This document shows positions 26,201 to 37,202 of a stretch of DNA of 64,000 nucleotides, one piece after another (the first letter of the stretch is position 1; the number at the start of each line of letters is the position of its first letter). The position numbers and the translations under genes are program-made. Below the pieces are notes generated by a model, which was given only the letters and a program-made list of their open reading frames with translations, was not told the DNA's origin and ran no database searches. This DNA is from Parus major (lineage: Eukaryota; Chordata; Aves; Passeriformes; Paridae): positions 42,019,494 to 42,083,493 of the forward strand of contig NC_031773.1 in assembly GCF_001522545.3 (NCBI RefSeq), given 5' to 3'.

Positions 26201-27362
26201 TAACTTTTTATTTTTTTAATTAGTTTCCTAACTGTAGAGAAGAACATTACAAATCAATGAAAATCACAAATAGCAGCTCAAAGATGGAAAAATGGGTCCA
26301 GTACCAGATCAAATAACACACTGGCACACAGCTGTCAGCAGACAGAACTCATTTACCCCAGCAGAAGAGTTAATATATGAATACCAGAGCTGGCACAGCT
26401 CACAAATGATGAGCATAAAAGCCAAGGAGCTGCTCTGCCAGCCCAACCTGTGAAAGCCACAGTGAAGACAGAACTGATGGGCACATTATGAAGGAGGTGC
26501 TGAGCAGCTCACAGCAATTCCCTGGGCCAGTTTGTTCCTGCCAGCAGATTGCCCTGAGCACAGAGGAGCAGGGCTGTTGGTACTCTGTACAGACACCCAC
26601 CATTCTGACTAATCAATAAGTCCCTAAGGATGTGTAAAAGTGCACCTTCAAACACACCCTTGTGACTTTTCCACCTGTTTCTGAATTTAGGAGCTTTTAA
26701 GGCACATGCTAACTCTCCTGTGCTGCTACTCCAGCCTACAAATAATAATAAGAAAAACCCTATTGCAACGTTTCATGATGATTTCAATGCTTTATTATTA
26801 GAAGAGATGAGTTTCCAAGGCTGAACTTGACTTCTTTTTCAAAAAAGGCAGTTCTTTAGTTTGCCATCCAAACCCCTCCTAAAGATAGGAAAAAAACATG
26901 ACTACTGAGTGATTAGTATTTTGAATATGCAAAAATTTTAAAATTCTTCCACCTCTACCACGGGAGACAATTAAAAGAAGGCTAATTTGATTATTTTTGT
27001 TTTCTTTTGTCATCTGCTAATGAGCCTTGAATGGATTCATAGAATGATACAGAATAGTCCTGGAGTTACATTGATATTACCTTGAAGCTGAATGCAGTCT
27101 TAGTCACATTTACCTTATACTTGTTTGCTTTGCAATATTTACCACAGAAATAGGATTTTCATTCAGCTCAGACCTGCTTAATCTGTGTCTCTTATCCATA
27201 TGTCTGGCAAGTTGAGAGTCTTACATTGTAACTAATCTAAACAACACATGTACCACTCATTTACTCATCTGATTTTATATTAATGCAAGTGAAAAATGAC
27301 CTTAGCACATGTGTCAGATGAAGCAGGACTGATGAGTATTGTGCAAAAATCTAGAACTAATT

Positions 27363-27380
27363 GATTAATTAATTAATTTA
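27363..27380. repeat. ATTA microsatellite
   Basis: Short run of about four ATTA/AATT units. Confidence 0.85.
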
Positions 27381-27463
27381 TCTAATTTGTTGGGTCTCAT
27401 TGTTTAATATTTATATTCCATCCCAGGTAGAAAAAAGGGAACAAAAACTGAATAAGTGTGGAT

Positions 27464-27515
27464 TTATATATATATATATAGAGAGAGAGAGAGACAGAGA
27501 GAGAGGGAGAGAGAG
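27464..27515. repeat. Compound TA / GA microsatellite
   Basis: About eight TA units run directly into about 17 GA-type units with two interruptions (GACA, GGGA). Compound dinucleotide arrays like this are usually polymorphic in length. Confidence 0.97.
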
Positions 27516-28289
27516 TTCTCCTATAGGGAGATGCAAAAAGCACTAATTAGATTATATAAGTTGCACAAAACAACTCTGCAGCCTCATAATTTGATTATAA
27601 TATTGCAGAAGGCTTTGCTGAACATGAAAAAATAAGCCCTTAGTCAATCACAGGTGTGTACTGAGCAAGAAAATGCCCTTGATCAGAGGAATGGCACCCA
27701 CTGAGGCTTTCCTCCTGTAGCGTGGGCTGCTAAATATTCATCTATTCCCATAGAGATGAAAACTGAGGATGAAGGGCAAAGCTAATCCTGCCTAGATTTT
27801 GACCTATGGCTCTAGGAAGAGTAGTAACGTTAGACAGGAAAAACAAATACTACTATCAGTATATCTTTTTTTTCTGTGTTTATGTGCAAAATCTTTGTTC
27901 ACCCTGAATAAAATGCTTATTCAGCTCTTTGCCCCTGAAATGTTCTCTCCTTCCCTAGACCTATTCTTCATACATACTTCTGCTTAGTGCTTCTCAGTTT
28001 TATCTAGCCTAGGCATAAATCTGTTTTCTGAGGGTGGAATGTCTGGTATTTATGGGGAAACATTCTGGTCTTTCAAAATTCAAAGAGCATCTTTCTCTGT
28101 AAGTGCAGTATTTGGAGTATGTACTTAAAATTTTATTTAATTTCTTTACACCCATAGCATGAGACAAATACTATTCCTATTACTCAATTTTCTTATACTT
28201 ACTCTATGCTACATCAATCCTATTAAAGATCAAGGTGTGAACAGAAGAGGATTCAAGCATTTGTTCCATCTTTCAGGTTATACATATAA
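27516..28289. other. Unique non-coding sequence, no gene recognised
   Basis: Single-copy-looking sequence up to the edge of the minus-strand CR1. Nothing was recognised. Confidence 0.6.
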
Positions 28290-28740
28290 CCATTGAATCA
28301 TTAAGGTTGGAAAAGAACTCTAAGATTCCGCTCTATCCCCAGCACCACCATGTTCACCACAAAACCATGTCCCTAAGGGTCACATTGACACATTTTTCAA
28401 GTCTTCCAGAGGTGAGGACCACTCCCCTGGGCCCCCTGGTCTAGGGCTTGAGAACTCTTTTGGTGAAGAATATCTCAATATCCAAAATACCTAAAATCTC
28501 CCCAGGACATTTGAAGGCAGTTTCCTCTTGTCCTGTCACTTGTTACTTGGGAGAAGAGGTGGACCTCCACCTGTCTACAATATCCTTTCAGGTAGCTGTA
28601 GAGAGAGATAAGGTCTCGCCTCAACTTTTTTTCCTGCAGGCTAAACAACCCCAGTTCCCTCAGCTGATACAGATCTACATCTGATTTTTGTAACGCACAT
28701 ACAGGCACATCTTCTCTACCACTTTCCATACAGTCCTCCC
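28290..28740 (-). mobile_element. CR1 retrotransposon fragment, ORF2 end plus 3' UTR
   Basis: A CR1 copy in reverse orientation, with its 3' end near 28290 (AATCATTAAGGTTGGAA, the inverse of the usual CR1 end). Reading the minus strand from 28729 to 28475 gives an uninterrupted frame of about 84 codons. It contains RELGLFSLQ, then a RDLISLYSYLKG segment, then LFSQVTSDRTRGN. This is the well-known carboxy-terminal portion of the CR1 ORF2 polyprotein (endonuclease plus reverse transcriptase), downstream of the reverse-transcriptase domain. The endonuclease and reverse-transcriptase catalytic regions are absent, so the copy is 5'-truncated and dead. The remaining frame later breaks, and the right edge near 28740 is approximate. 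Because the frame is still open over 84 codons, this copy may be younger than the one at 45-46 kb. Confidence 0.93.
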
Positions 28741-31700
28741 CTCCCTATCCAGTCTTTCTTGACAACAAACTGACTCCAGAACTAATTTAGAGAGGAATAT
28801 GGACCTGCTGCTTTAGTAAGGCAGTGGACCTACTTGCATTTAATGTGATGAATCTCAGTTTACCTGGATGCAGAAACATACACTGGAGTGCTAACCTTCA
28901 CTGCCAAAAAATCCATCACTTCCAAGGTCATTTATCAGTGGAGGCAGAAACAGCTGAGCACTTTCACTGCTTTTTCTTCCTTGTTAAAAGAGTCTAGAAA
29001 CCTGAGTCAGATGCCCTGTTACCGGTGTCCTGCAAAATGCCACACAGGGCAGATGCTCCTGCTCAGCCTTGCTGAAGCCTGTGTCCAAAACCTTAGTGAT
29101 GCTTTTTGTTTTTCTCAAGGCTCAGAGTGATGTTTTAGGGAGCTGGCAGCTACCTGCTGGAAAGTGCCCAAGTCATAACACAGTCCAATCTTATTTCAGT
29201 GAGACCCTGAGTTGTCCACAGCACTACCTCCCAAATTCTTGTAGTCTGCCAAAGATGCAAGATGCTGTTAAGGCAGAGAATAAATGCAAAGCTGTTCCAG
29301 GCAAAGCCAAAACAGATTAGAGTGAATTATGGAAGTGTTTTCTAATGTAAATCTTTCATATTTTAAACCCTCCATTCTTGCAAATGCCTTCTTCATTTTG
29401 CCTCAAGCTTTCTGAAAAAATAGGATCAGATCTGTGAAATTCAGATGGGTTTTTTTGATAGCTAGAAATGAAGGATGAGCCAAAATCAGGCATGAAATTG
29501 AAAACTGTTCTCTCAGTGATAAGGAACACTGTCAGAGGCCTTGGATGAGATACTTGACCTAGCAGCCTTTCCATCTTTAATGTCATTGATTAAAGTGATC
29601 ATTAGCAATTTTTTAAATTATGCATAATATTTCTGGTTATCTGGATTTCTTGCTTTGTCCCCATCAAGTTCTTGCAGATCTTGCAGTTTCCTCTTTTTTA
29701 TTTTATTGCTAGGTTTTAATATAAAATATTAAAGGTATAATTACCTTCATTGCATGTCTGTAGAGCACCAGCCTCCAAATTAGCCTTCAATCCACATGAA
29801 AATTACTTTTAAATTTTGTGGTATCTCCAGCTTCACCTCCCCCAATTGCTTAATTCAACAACAACAACATAACATTTGAAAAGTAACATAAGAAATAAGT
29901 AATAAATTATTGGTAAATGCAGAGGATGAGAGAAATGATCATGCTAGGTTTTTCTAATCACAATAATCTGAAAGGATTTGATGTGTACAGCTCATAAATG
30001 TCCTATACAGTTATTGGTCAGGGAAGAGAAGGGCTGAATCACTGTGGTTATCAGGATGAAGGAAACAGCGTGGTGCAGAGATCCCCCAGCCAACAGCAAT
30101 CTGAGCTCTTGGCTCACACACAATGGCCACTGATATTCCAGGTTATTATTCTTACAGACTGCAAGCCTCAAGCCAAAGCTGCACTGCCTCAGTGGCCAGT
30201 TTCTCCAGCCCCTTGTTTCTGCAGTGTGCTCTCTTCCAGAGCTGCAAGGACAGGCTGGAGAGAGAATGGGAAGGAAGGACAAATAATGGGGGCCAAGCAT
30301 TAAGGAGCAGTCTTTCCTAAAGAACAGATAAAATTAACAGCACTCTTTCTAATAAACCAATAAATTAATAAAATTCGTAAATTAAGATGTAGTGGGGGAA
30401 AGTTTCCTGTACAAAACTGGTAAATATCTGCGGGCTTAACAAACTTTTCCTGTAATGCCACCCTTTGTCAGCCCTTGTATTTGTCTAGAAAAAGTAATGG
30501 GATTTTTTCTGACACACCTATTCAAATAAAGTCATGTTTAGATTTGTTTCAGAACTCAATTCTCTATAGTCCTCAAAAGCCCCACATGGCATGGATGCCA
30601 TGTGCTATGCTTGTTTTACCTGGAACAGCTGGTGTCTGCTATGTGGGAATATTCTCTCTAAGCTGGATGCTAACACTGAGCCACATCGCTTTTACAATTA
30701 AGCATCAGATACATGTTCTCAACCTGCTGCCTAATATTCTTTGGACAGCTTTGGCAATTCCTTTAGGGACAGTTATATTCTTGATGGATACAGTGATGCC
30801 TTAAATGGATGTTTCTCAGACATCTCTTTGCTCTTATCTCACTCTTTAGAAAACAACACTAGCTGTTTGTCCCAATTTCATCAGCAAATTAAAGTCATCT
30901 TCCCAAGTTTTTGTCACATGGTGACAAAGAGGTATATGCCTTCAGTGGGGAGGCTTTTTACTTCACTTCACTTCACTGGCCAGAACCATGTCAGTTCTGT
31001 CCAGCTATTTTTCATCAAAATCTTGCATAACCATTTTCACCCTGACATTTTACAGATGCAAAGACTTTGGTTTTAGCAAAATGCCTCTTCCATTCTCCTG
31101 GCAGCTACAATACAACATTGTTTAGTTCTGGATCATAAACCAGAACCGTATTTTAGCCTATGATCTTCTCATTTTGATCTGAAATTTAGTTGATGCTTTG
31201 AGCAATATTATGAAAATGTTAAACACAACAATGAAGAGTTTGATTTCCGTTTCATGGTATTGCTCCCCTTTGAATACTGCTACTGTACCTGCAGTGGAAA
31301 AGGACTTGTCCTGAGGACACCTTAAGACACATTGTTAGTAAGGAAATAAGTGATGTGAAATTTAATTAAAATATTTGAAAGTGTTTCTGGGTAAATATTT
31401 TGGTTCTTTCTGATTTCACCACATCAGGAATTTCAAAATAATTTTCTAAGGAAGGTTCTCCTAGCCTCTCTCTTTCTTCACACAGTAAAACTTGACATTG
31501 TATTGTTCCATCAATACATTAGATTAAATTTGCAGAAGAAAAGGATAAATCTTCCCAGAAGAATCAGTGTTTTGAAAGTCTATTTGCAGAGTGGTATTAC
31601 CTTATGCAGAAGATATGAAAGTGAGATTTTGTCTAATGAGGATTCCTCCCCCTCCTCTTTTTGCAAGTGTAAGGCCTCTGCTACACTAAGAGCCTTGAGC

Positions 31701-34700
31701 TAAAGAAATGTCTGACACTTCTTATAACTAAAGGTCCTAAGTGCTTCAAGACTGGGATCTTAGAAGAAGAATTTTGGGGAATACCTTATAGACTTAATAT
31801 ATCAGTATTTTCTGCTTGATCTGCATGTTTTTCTACTTTCTTGGTTTGAGTTGGGTTTTTATTTGTTTTCCCTTTTTCTGTTGCTAATATAGATGACAAA
31901 TGCAGCTGATAAGGAGAACGGATTATATTATAATAAAAACTAGAAATGCTGCAAGAATGACAGCCATAGCAAGGACTCTAAACATACTTGTCATGCTGCA
32001 ATTGTCTATATACCTTTCTTTTAAACTGACATTTAAAAGTACTAAATAATTCCATCCACTCCATCATGAAGCAGGAATTGGATATGAGAAAGCCGATGAA
32101 AATGAAAAACTATCCTGCCACCCTTGAGTTAACCTCTCATAGAAATAAAAAATAAAACAGAAATAAAAAAGAAATGCTCATGTACAACAAAGAGGAAGGT
32201 AATAGTCAAAGGAGAAACATTTTTTTTCCTTGTGCTTCTTGGCATCAAAGCCTAAGTTTCTTGTAAAAGAATAATAAAAGTAGAGATACGTAAGGGAGAA
32301 AATGGCAATCTCCCAGCACACTCAATATCTTTCTAAAACAGGCTCCCTATGAGCCACTCTGCACTGGCACCACTCTGCTCACAGATAGCCTGGAAGATGC
32401 TATTCATGCAGAATATTCATAACATGGTGGAGACAAAGTTTATGGTTTCATTTGTCATGGCCCACACAATCCTAGATGACGTAAGTTAATGGAAAAGGAT
32501 ATTTTTCTCCTCTCTTCAGAGAAAAAAAAACCAACAGAATAACATTTCAGTAGCTTTTTAAGACATCCCTGAAATCCATGATCTGGGCTTTTTCAATAGT
32601 TTATTTGGACCTGAGCCACATCAGTTATCTCTATTTAAACCTTTTTTGGGTTATTTGCCAGATGGAAATGTCTTTCTTAAAGTATCAGCTATAGAGTCCT
32701 AGATATGGTGCAAGAGCCCAGCTTAACAGCACTCACCTCAATAAACGTGCAAGTCAAAATATGTATTTTAGTCTCATCACAATCATTTAGCCACTGAGTA
32801 GCCTTAACAAGCAATTATCTGTCTTTTTTATGGTGTCTGTCCTTGAAGGAAAGAGCAAAGAACCAAAGTTCAAAGTAAAAAGCTCAGCTCTATAAAGCAA
32901 GAAAAAAAATAAGCCAATTATTAAATGCTACCATGTTCTAGTGAGGTGTTGCTAAGTCTCCTTCTCAATCTGTTCTGAAAAACACTAATTGCATTTATCT
33001 CCACAATCTACCGGGTATTTGCTTGGTGATTTTGCATTTTTATTACCCTTTACAACCATAACTGGTGGAAATGTTATTAAAAACAAACCTAATTCCTCGT
33101 TAATAATAGCCAAAAAAAAGGCAGTTTACTTTTTAAGGTTTTATTCATGCTATTTTGGGATTTACTGGTTGTTTCAATGCATATCTGCCTTTAACAATCC
33201 AGTTTCTACACACATATAACTGTGCCATAGAAGAAGGAAGCTATGACACTGCAGTGCTAAGAAGCAAAAATATCCAGGGACTTCAAATGGGCAAGAAACC
33301 TATAAATGACAGCCATGAGAGACAGCTAGAGCAATAGCTCCCTGCCTCCCTCATTTCAGCAGCACTGGAACAGCTGAGATTGAGCTGCCTTTGGGTGAGC
33401 CTGTGCTTTAAGGCTACCAGGAGAAAAAAAAAACCCTCAGAAACAAAATGCACTCAGCACTAAAAGAAATTCAGAGACTACTTGGCTATTTCAGAGCAGC
33501 ACGTGCCACTCTGCTCACTTTAATGGAGGCCCCCTACAAAAAGACAGGATGGGAGATCTGCCAAGTGAGGCTTGAAGAAAACAAAGCTATTATTATGAAA
33601 GAAACCAAGAAAAGCACTGTCATAAAAGGGATTCAAATTTTACTTATACATAGTTGACTGCTCACATATTGCATAGATTCCATAAATTATCTTACATAGA
33701 AAACAAGCAAAGTCAGTAGGATATTTTCTCAGCTTTTCAGACTCAAGGTTTTATACATTAGAAATGCATAATGTCAGATAATTCAGCACTTCTGTTTCCT
33801 CTCTCAGCTGTTTTTCTCTTGATGCTCTGCTCTTCAGGCACATGTAGCCTTGTGTAGGCTTTGTCTGCAAGGATACATCACGTGTGAACTGGTCAAATCT
33901 GTTATGGAAGAGACAATTCTCAAAAAAAGAGCAGGAGCACCAAGACAAGGAAACCTCTCAAAATTTAGCAGGTTTGTTGTTTTTTTTTCCATGAATTTAA
34001 TGAGATGATGAATTAAAATTTATTTTAGAAAATACATCATATATGGAGCCTCACTGATAGTGGTTATTGGAGCAATGTAGATGTTTACAATAAAATAAGT
34101 GTTTAAAAGTGTTTCAAGGGGATGCTTGGGAGTGGGCTTGAAAGTGAAATTGGTGACTTGTCAAAAACAGTGGGCAAGAACAAGTGTCAAAAACAAGATT
34201 AGGCAGCTGCCAAACCTAAACTGTATTAGAAAAAAGGTTGAAGAAACACTTCAGAGTTCACTGAAGGAACTGGCTGCAGCCTATTGCTCTTCATCAGTTG
34301 TTTTCCATTTATGTATAGATCTGATTGAAGAAATTCCTAATTTCCTGCAATTTTGGAAAAGCTAGTTTTCCAAAGAATCATCAGCTTGATGGGAGAATAG
34401 GGTGCATTATTTATTTGCCTTCTTTCCCCATCACTGGGATCTCAGGTCACATACATAAGCACCTGAGAAGATAATCTCTAGGCTTCCCTGTATCCAAGTC
34501 TTCCAACCATTGGGCTGTCAGCTGTACTCTTTCCCAAAAAAAAATTATAATTGCTATCCCTTTTACATCCATATTATCTCAAAAATGCCTCCCTCCTTTT
34601 GTCACACACTGTTCTCCATATTTTCATATCCCTTCTCCTATTTCAGTAGGAATTTCATACTTCCTGGCCTGCCTTCCTTAGTGCAGCCAAGATGCTGCCT

Positions 34701-35275
34701 TTACCCTGTTGGGCTCCTTTTTCCAGTCTACCCAGGTGATTCACGTAAGTCCACAATCTTTTCCTTGGAAATCAGCACAATGGCTTAATTCCCATGGCAT
34801 CACATACAAAATCATTGCTTCCAAGTCTCCACACAATTTACTGACATTCCCCTGTGGAGACCCTTAACTTGCTCAGTCTTTTCATACACCCTTCAGACCT
34901 TTCTTCCACAAGCCCTGTGCTGACAAAAGTGTGCTTGAAATGAAACTCCAGTTCTGTGACCAAGTCTGCTTCTTCTGTCCAGATCTCATCATAGAACCCA
35001 TTCCTTTCAACTGTGTCATTATTCCTTCACCTCCATTTCTGCACTGTTTCCCATTTCTCATTAGTATTTAGTAGATAAATACATGTAAAAAAAAAAAAAG
35101 AAGGAATGCAAAATAAATTTAGATTACTTTGTAGAAGAATCAGACTAGTACACCAGTAAAATTTCTCAAAAAGTCCTGTAGAAGTTTTACCAGCCATAGG
35201 TCCACAGAAGTGACAATCTCTTCAGCATAAGGACTTGTTCTTCTATCAATAATGTCAGATAATTTATCATATACA
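28741..35275. other. Unique non-coding sequence, no gene recognised
   Basis: AT-rich and stop-dense. Several open frames of 60-110 codons exist on both strands, but none shows a domain, and overlapping frames on the opposite strand are equally long. Small repeats are CAA units near 29858, three CTTCA units at 30961-30975, and an 8-bp-arm hairpin at 30910-30928 (TTTGTCAC / GTGACAAA). Nothing else is supported. Confidence 0.6.
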
Positions 35276-35429
35276 CTATAATTTATTTATTTTTTATTTT
35301 TATCATTATACACTAGTATAATATATATTATATAATATATATATTATTCTATAGCATAGATATTTCTATATTTCTATATTATGTATTATTTTTATATTAT
35401 ATATTTAGTATATATTTATTATTCTATAC
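35276..35429. repeat. AT-rich low-complexity block
   Basis: About 150 bp of almost pure A and T, with many ATAT and TATT words and local self-complementary segments. It is compatible with a decayed TA array and easily unpaired DNA. It gives no long open frame. Confidence 0.9.
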
Positions 35430-36131
35430 CAAAAGAGCCTCAGTCTCACTACAATTGTAAATCTACAGCATTATAATACAGAAATTATAGATATTAGAGG
35501 AAGGAAAAGATGAAGCTCAAGTAATGGCCTGAGATTCAGGGGCTTTCAAATTAATTCAGGTTCTACCTGGATGTAAAACCACTGATGTGCCTGGATAAGT
35601 GATTTATGTTTCTATGGCTTTCTGTGGTAGAGTAACACTGAGTTTCCCTAGCATCACTGTTCCACCACCTCTACCATTAGCACTGGAAACTACTCAGGGC
35701 AGTGTCCCCCTCACTACACATATGATGCCTGCAGCAAAGAAACTCCAAATTCTTTTGGGCTCTTGGGCTTTAACATATTATAACTGTTTCATTAATATAG
35801 CAGTTACTGGTAATGCTGAAAAATGCTTGTCTTTCTTTTTTCTTTCTTTCTCACAGACATAGGCACACACACCCCGTTCACACAGGCTTTCTTTGGCTGC
35901 TATCACCACCACACACTGACCTTTGAAATATGGAAATAAAAGTGCTCAGAAATAAAGCTGGCAGCAACAGCAGCCCGACTGTCGTCATTTAAAATCTGAA
36001 ACAAGTGGGGCTATAGTTTGCAAGCTGTCTTCATAATTACTTGAAGCAGTTGTCACTCTGGCTCTAGTTTGTTCATTACACCCCAAACAAACAGCTGATA
36101 TTTGTTAAAGCACATAAGCTGCTCTGTTGAG

Positions 36132-36160
36132 GCAGGGTTCTTTATTGTGAGGAACCCTGC
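36132..36160. repeat. Perfect inverted repeat, 9-bp arms
   Basis: GCAGGGTTC (36132-36140) and GAACCCTGC (36152-36160) are exact inverted copies around 11 bases. A further T-G wobble and T-A pair are possible inside the loop. The arms are GC-rich in an AT-rich neighbourhood, so the stem would be stable in RNA. Confidence 0.85.
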
Positions 36161-37060
36161 AGCTGCAAGTCACACGCAGTTCATAGTATTTCCTGATTTC
36201 CTTTGCTTTATTTGCTTCCCTGCATTCCCTTTACAGAAACGTCTTTTTTACCAGAGAGTTAAAAAACCAAACACAATAAGGTAAACATTAGCTGACATAA
36301 AGCTTGATAGGCTTAAGGTTTATGACCCAAATCTGGTTCCCATTAAACAAATACTTTTGCTGTCATTAAGAATGCTTAGCAATAAGAAAGTCATGGATGG
36401 AATTTGAGACTTATGCACTCCAATGAAACAACTGCCACTTAGAGTTCAGCACCCTCCCTCTGCAGTTGCCTGAAAGGGAAGCAAATGGATGGCATCAATC
36501 TGAGCAGAACTGGGTGATCTGGGGGAATTTTCTTTCTTCGCTGCTTTGCGTCCTGAAAATGGAGGTTGTGGCTATTGTTCTGCAATAGTTTATGCTCAAC
36601 TGGCTGGTGGCTGGGATCTTCTCTGATGAGCTACTGGGTGAAAGATTCCCCTTCAGCCTGCAGTTGGCAGGTGTCCATGGCTGCTGGTGGAGATGAAGGA
36701 ATGGAGAAGGTGTGAAGAAAGCAGAATTGGTTTCCTCTGTGCTGTATGAGGGAAAAAATCCTATCTGATAAGACTGTTTTTGAGCTTACTCTGGCAACAT
36801 GAGCTTGAAAGAATAAAAACAATAAATATGCTCCAGTAGGCCGAAGAAGCTGACACAGTCTTGTACAAGACTAAACTTAAAATAAGCTCTAGATGTGTGA
36901 ACTGAGATCTCAGCCTGGTCATCTTCACAGCAACAGTCACTGAGGGAAATAATAAAATTTCTTTTAAAGTAGAGAAGTAAAATCCAAAACAATGAAACAT
37001 TTTAAGTGTTGCATATTTCATTTTGATAGCATCTCTTAATCCCTTTCTCATTACTTTCAG

Positions 37061-37202
37061 AGAATTTTTATATGCAAAACCCCTGTTTGGCAGTCTTTCA
37101 GTTGATATGAAAGGTGTTATTGGTTGTCCTTGTTGGAGGGGAAGAATAACTGAGATGTTGTTACTGCAACACTGTAAAATGTGCATAAGACAAACAGTCA
37201 AG
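37061..37202 (+). other. Exon-like segment bounded by strong splice signals
   Basis: A pyrimidine-rich run ending TTACTTTCAG at 37060 is a good match to a vertebrate splice acceptor, and AAG|GTAAGA after 37202 is a near-perfect donor. The 142 nt between them are open in one plus-strand frame for all 47 complete codons. A second good acceptor (GTTGTGTTGCAG) ends at 37260. If used with the donor, it would give a 58-nt intron, and the frame would run 16 more codons to a TGA. That intron is short for vertebrates. The peptide is not recognised. It could be an exon of an unannotated transcript or chance matches in AT-rich DNA. I favour chance slightly. Confidence 0.2.

Larger units (their letters stand above)
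20570..27463. other. Unique non-coding sequence, no gene recognised
   Basis: AT-rich and stop-dense, with open frames all under 100 codons and without recognised domains. A 13-bp tandem repeat at 23.26 kb is listed separately. A short CATAGAAT-type word near 27037 resembles one edge of a CR1 tail, but is too short to call. Confidence 0.6.

Noticed and set aside
27030..27070. Possible edge of a minus-strand CR1 tail (TTCATAGAATGATACAGAAT)
   Set aside because: Only one short word matches, and no CR1 body follows on either side.
30910..30928. 8-bp-arm hairpin TTTGTCAC / GTGACAAA
   Set aside because: About a dozen 8-bp-arm short-loop hairpins are expected by chance in 64 kb.
35900..36000. AATAAAGCTGGCAGCAAC stretch resembling an LTR R-U5 end
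   Set aside because: No paired copy, no TG...CA boundaries and no adjacent primer-binding site were found.
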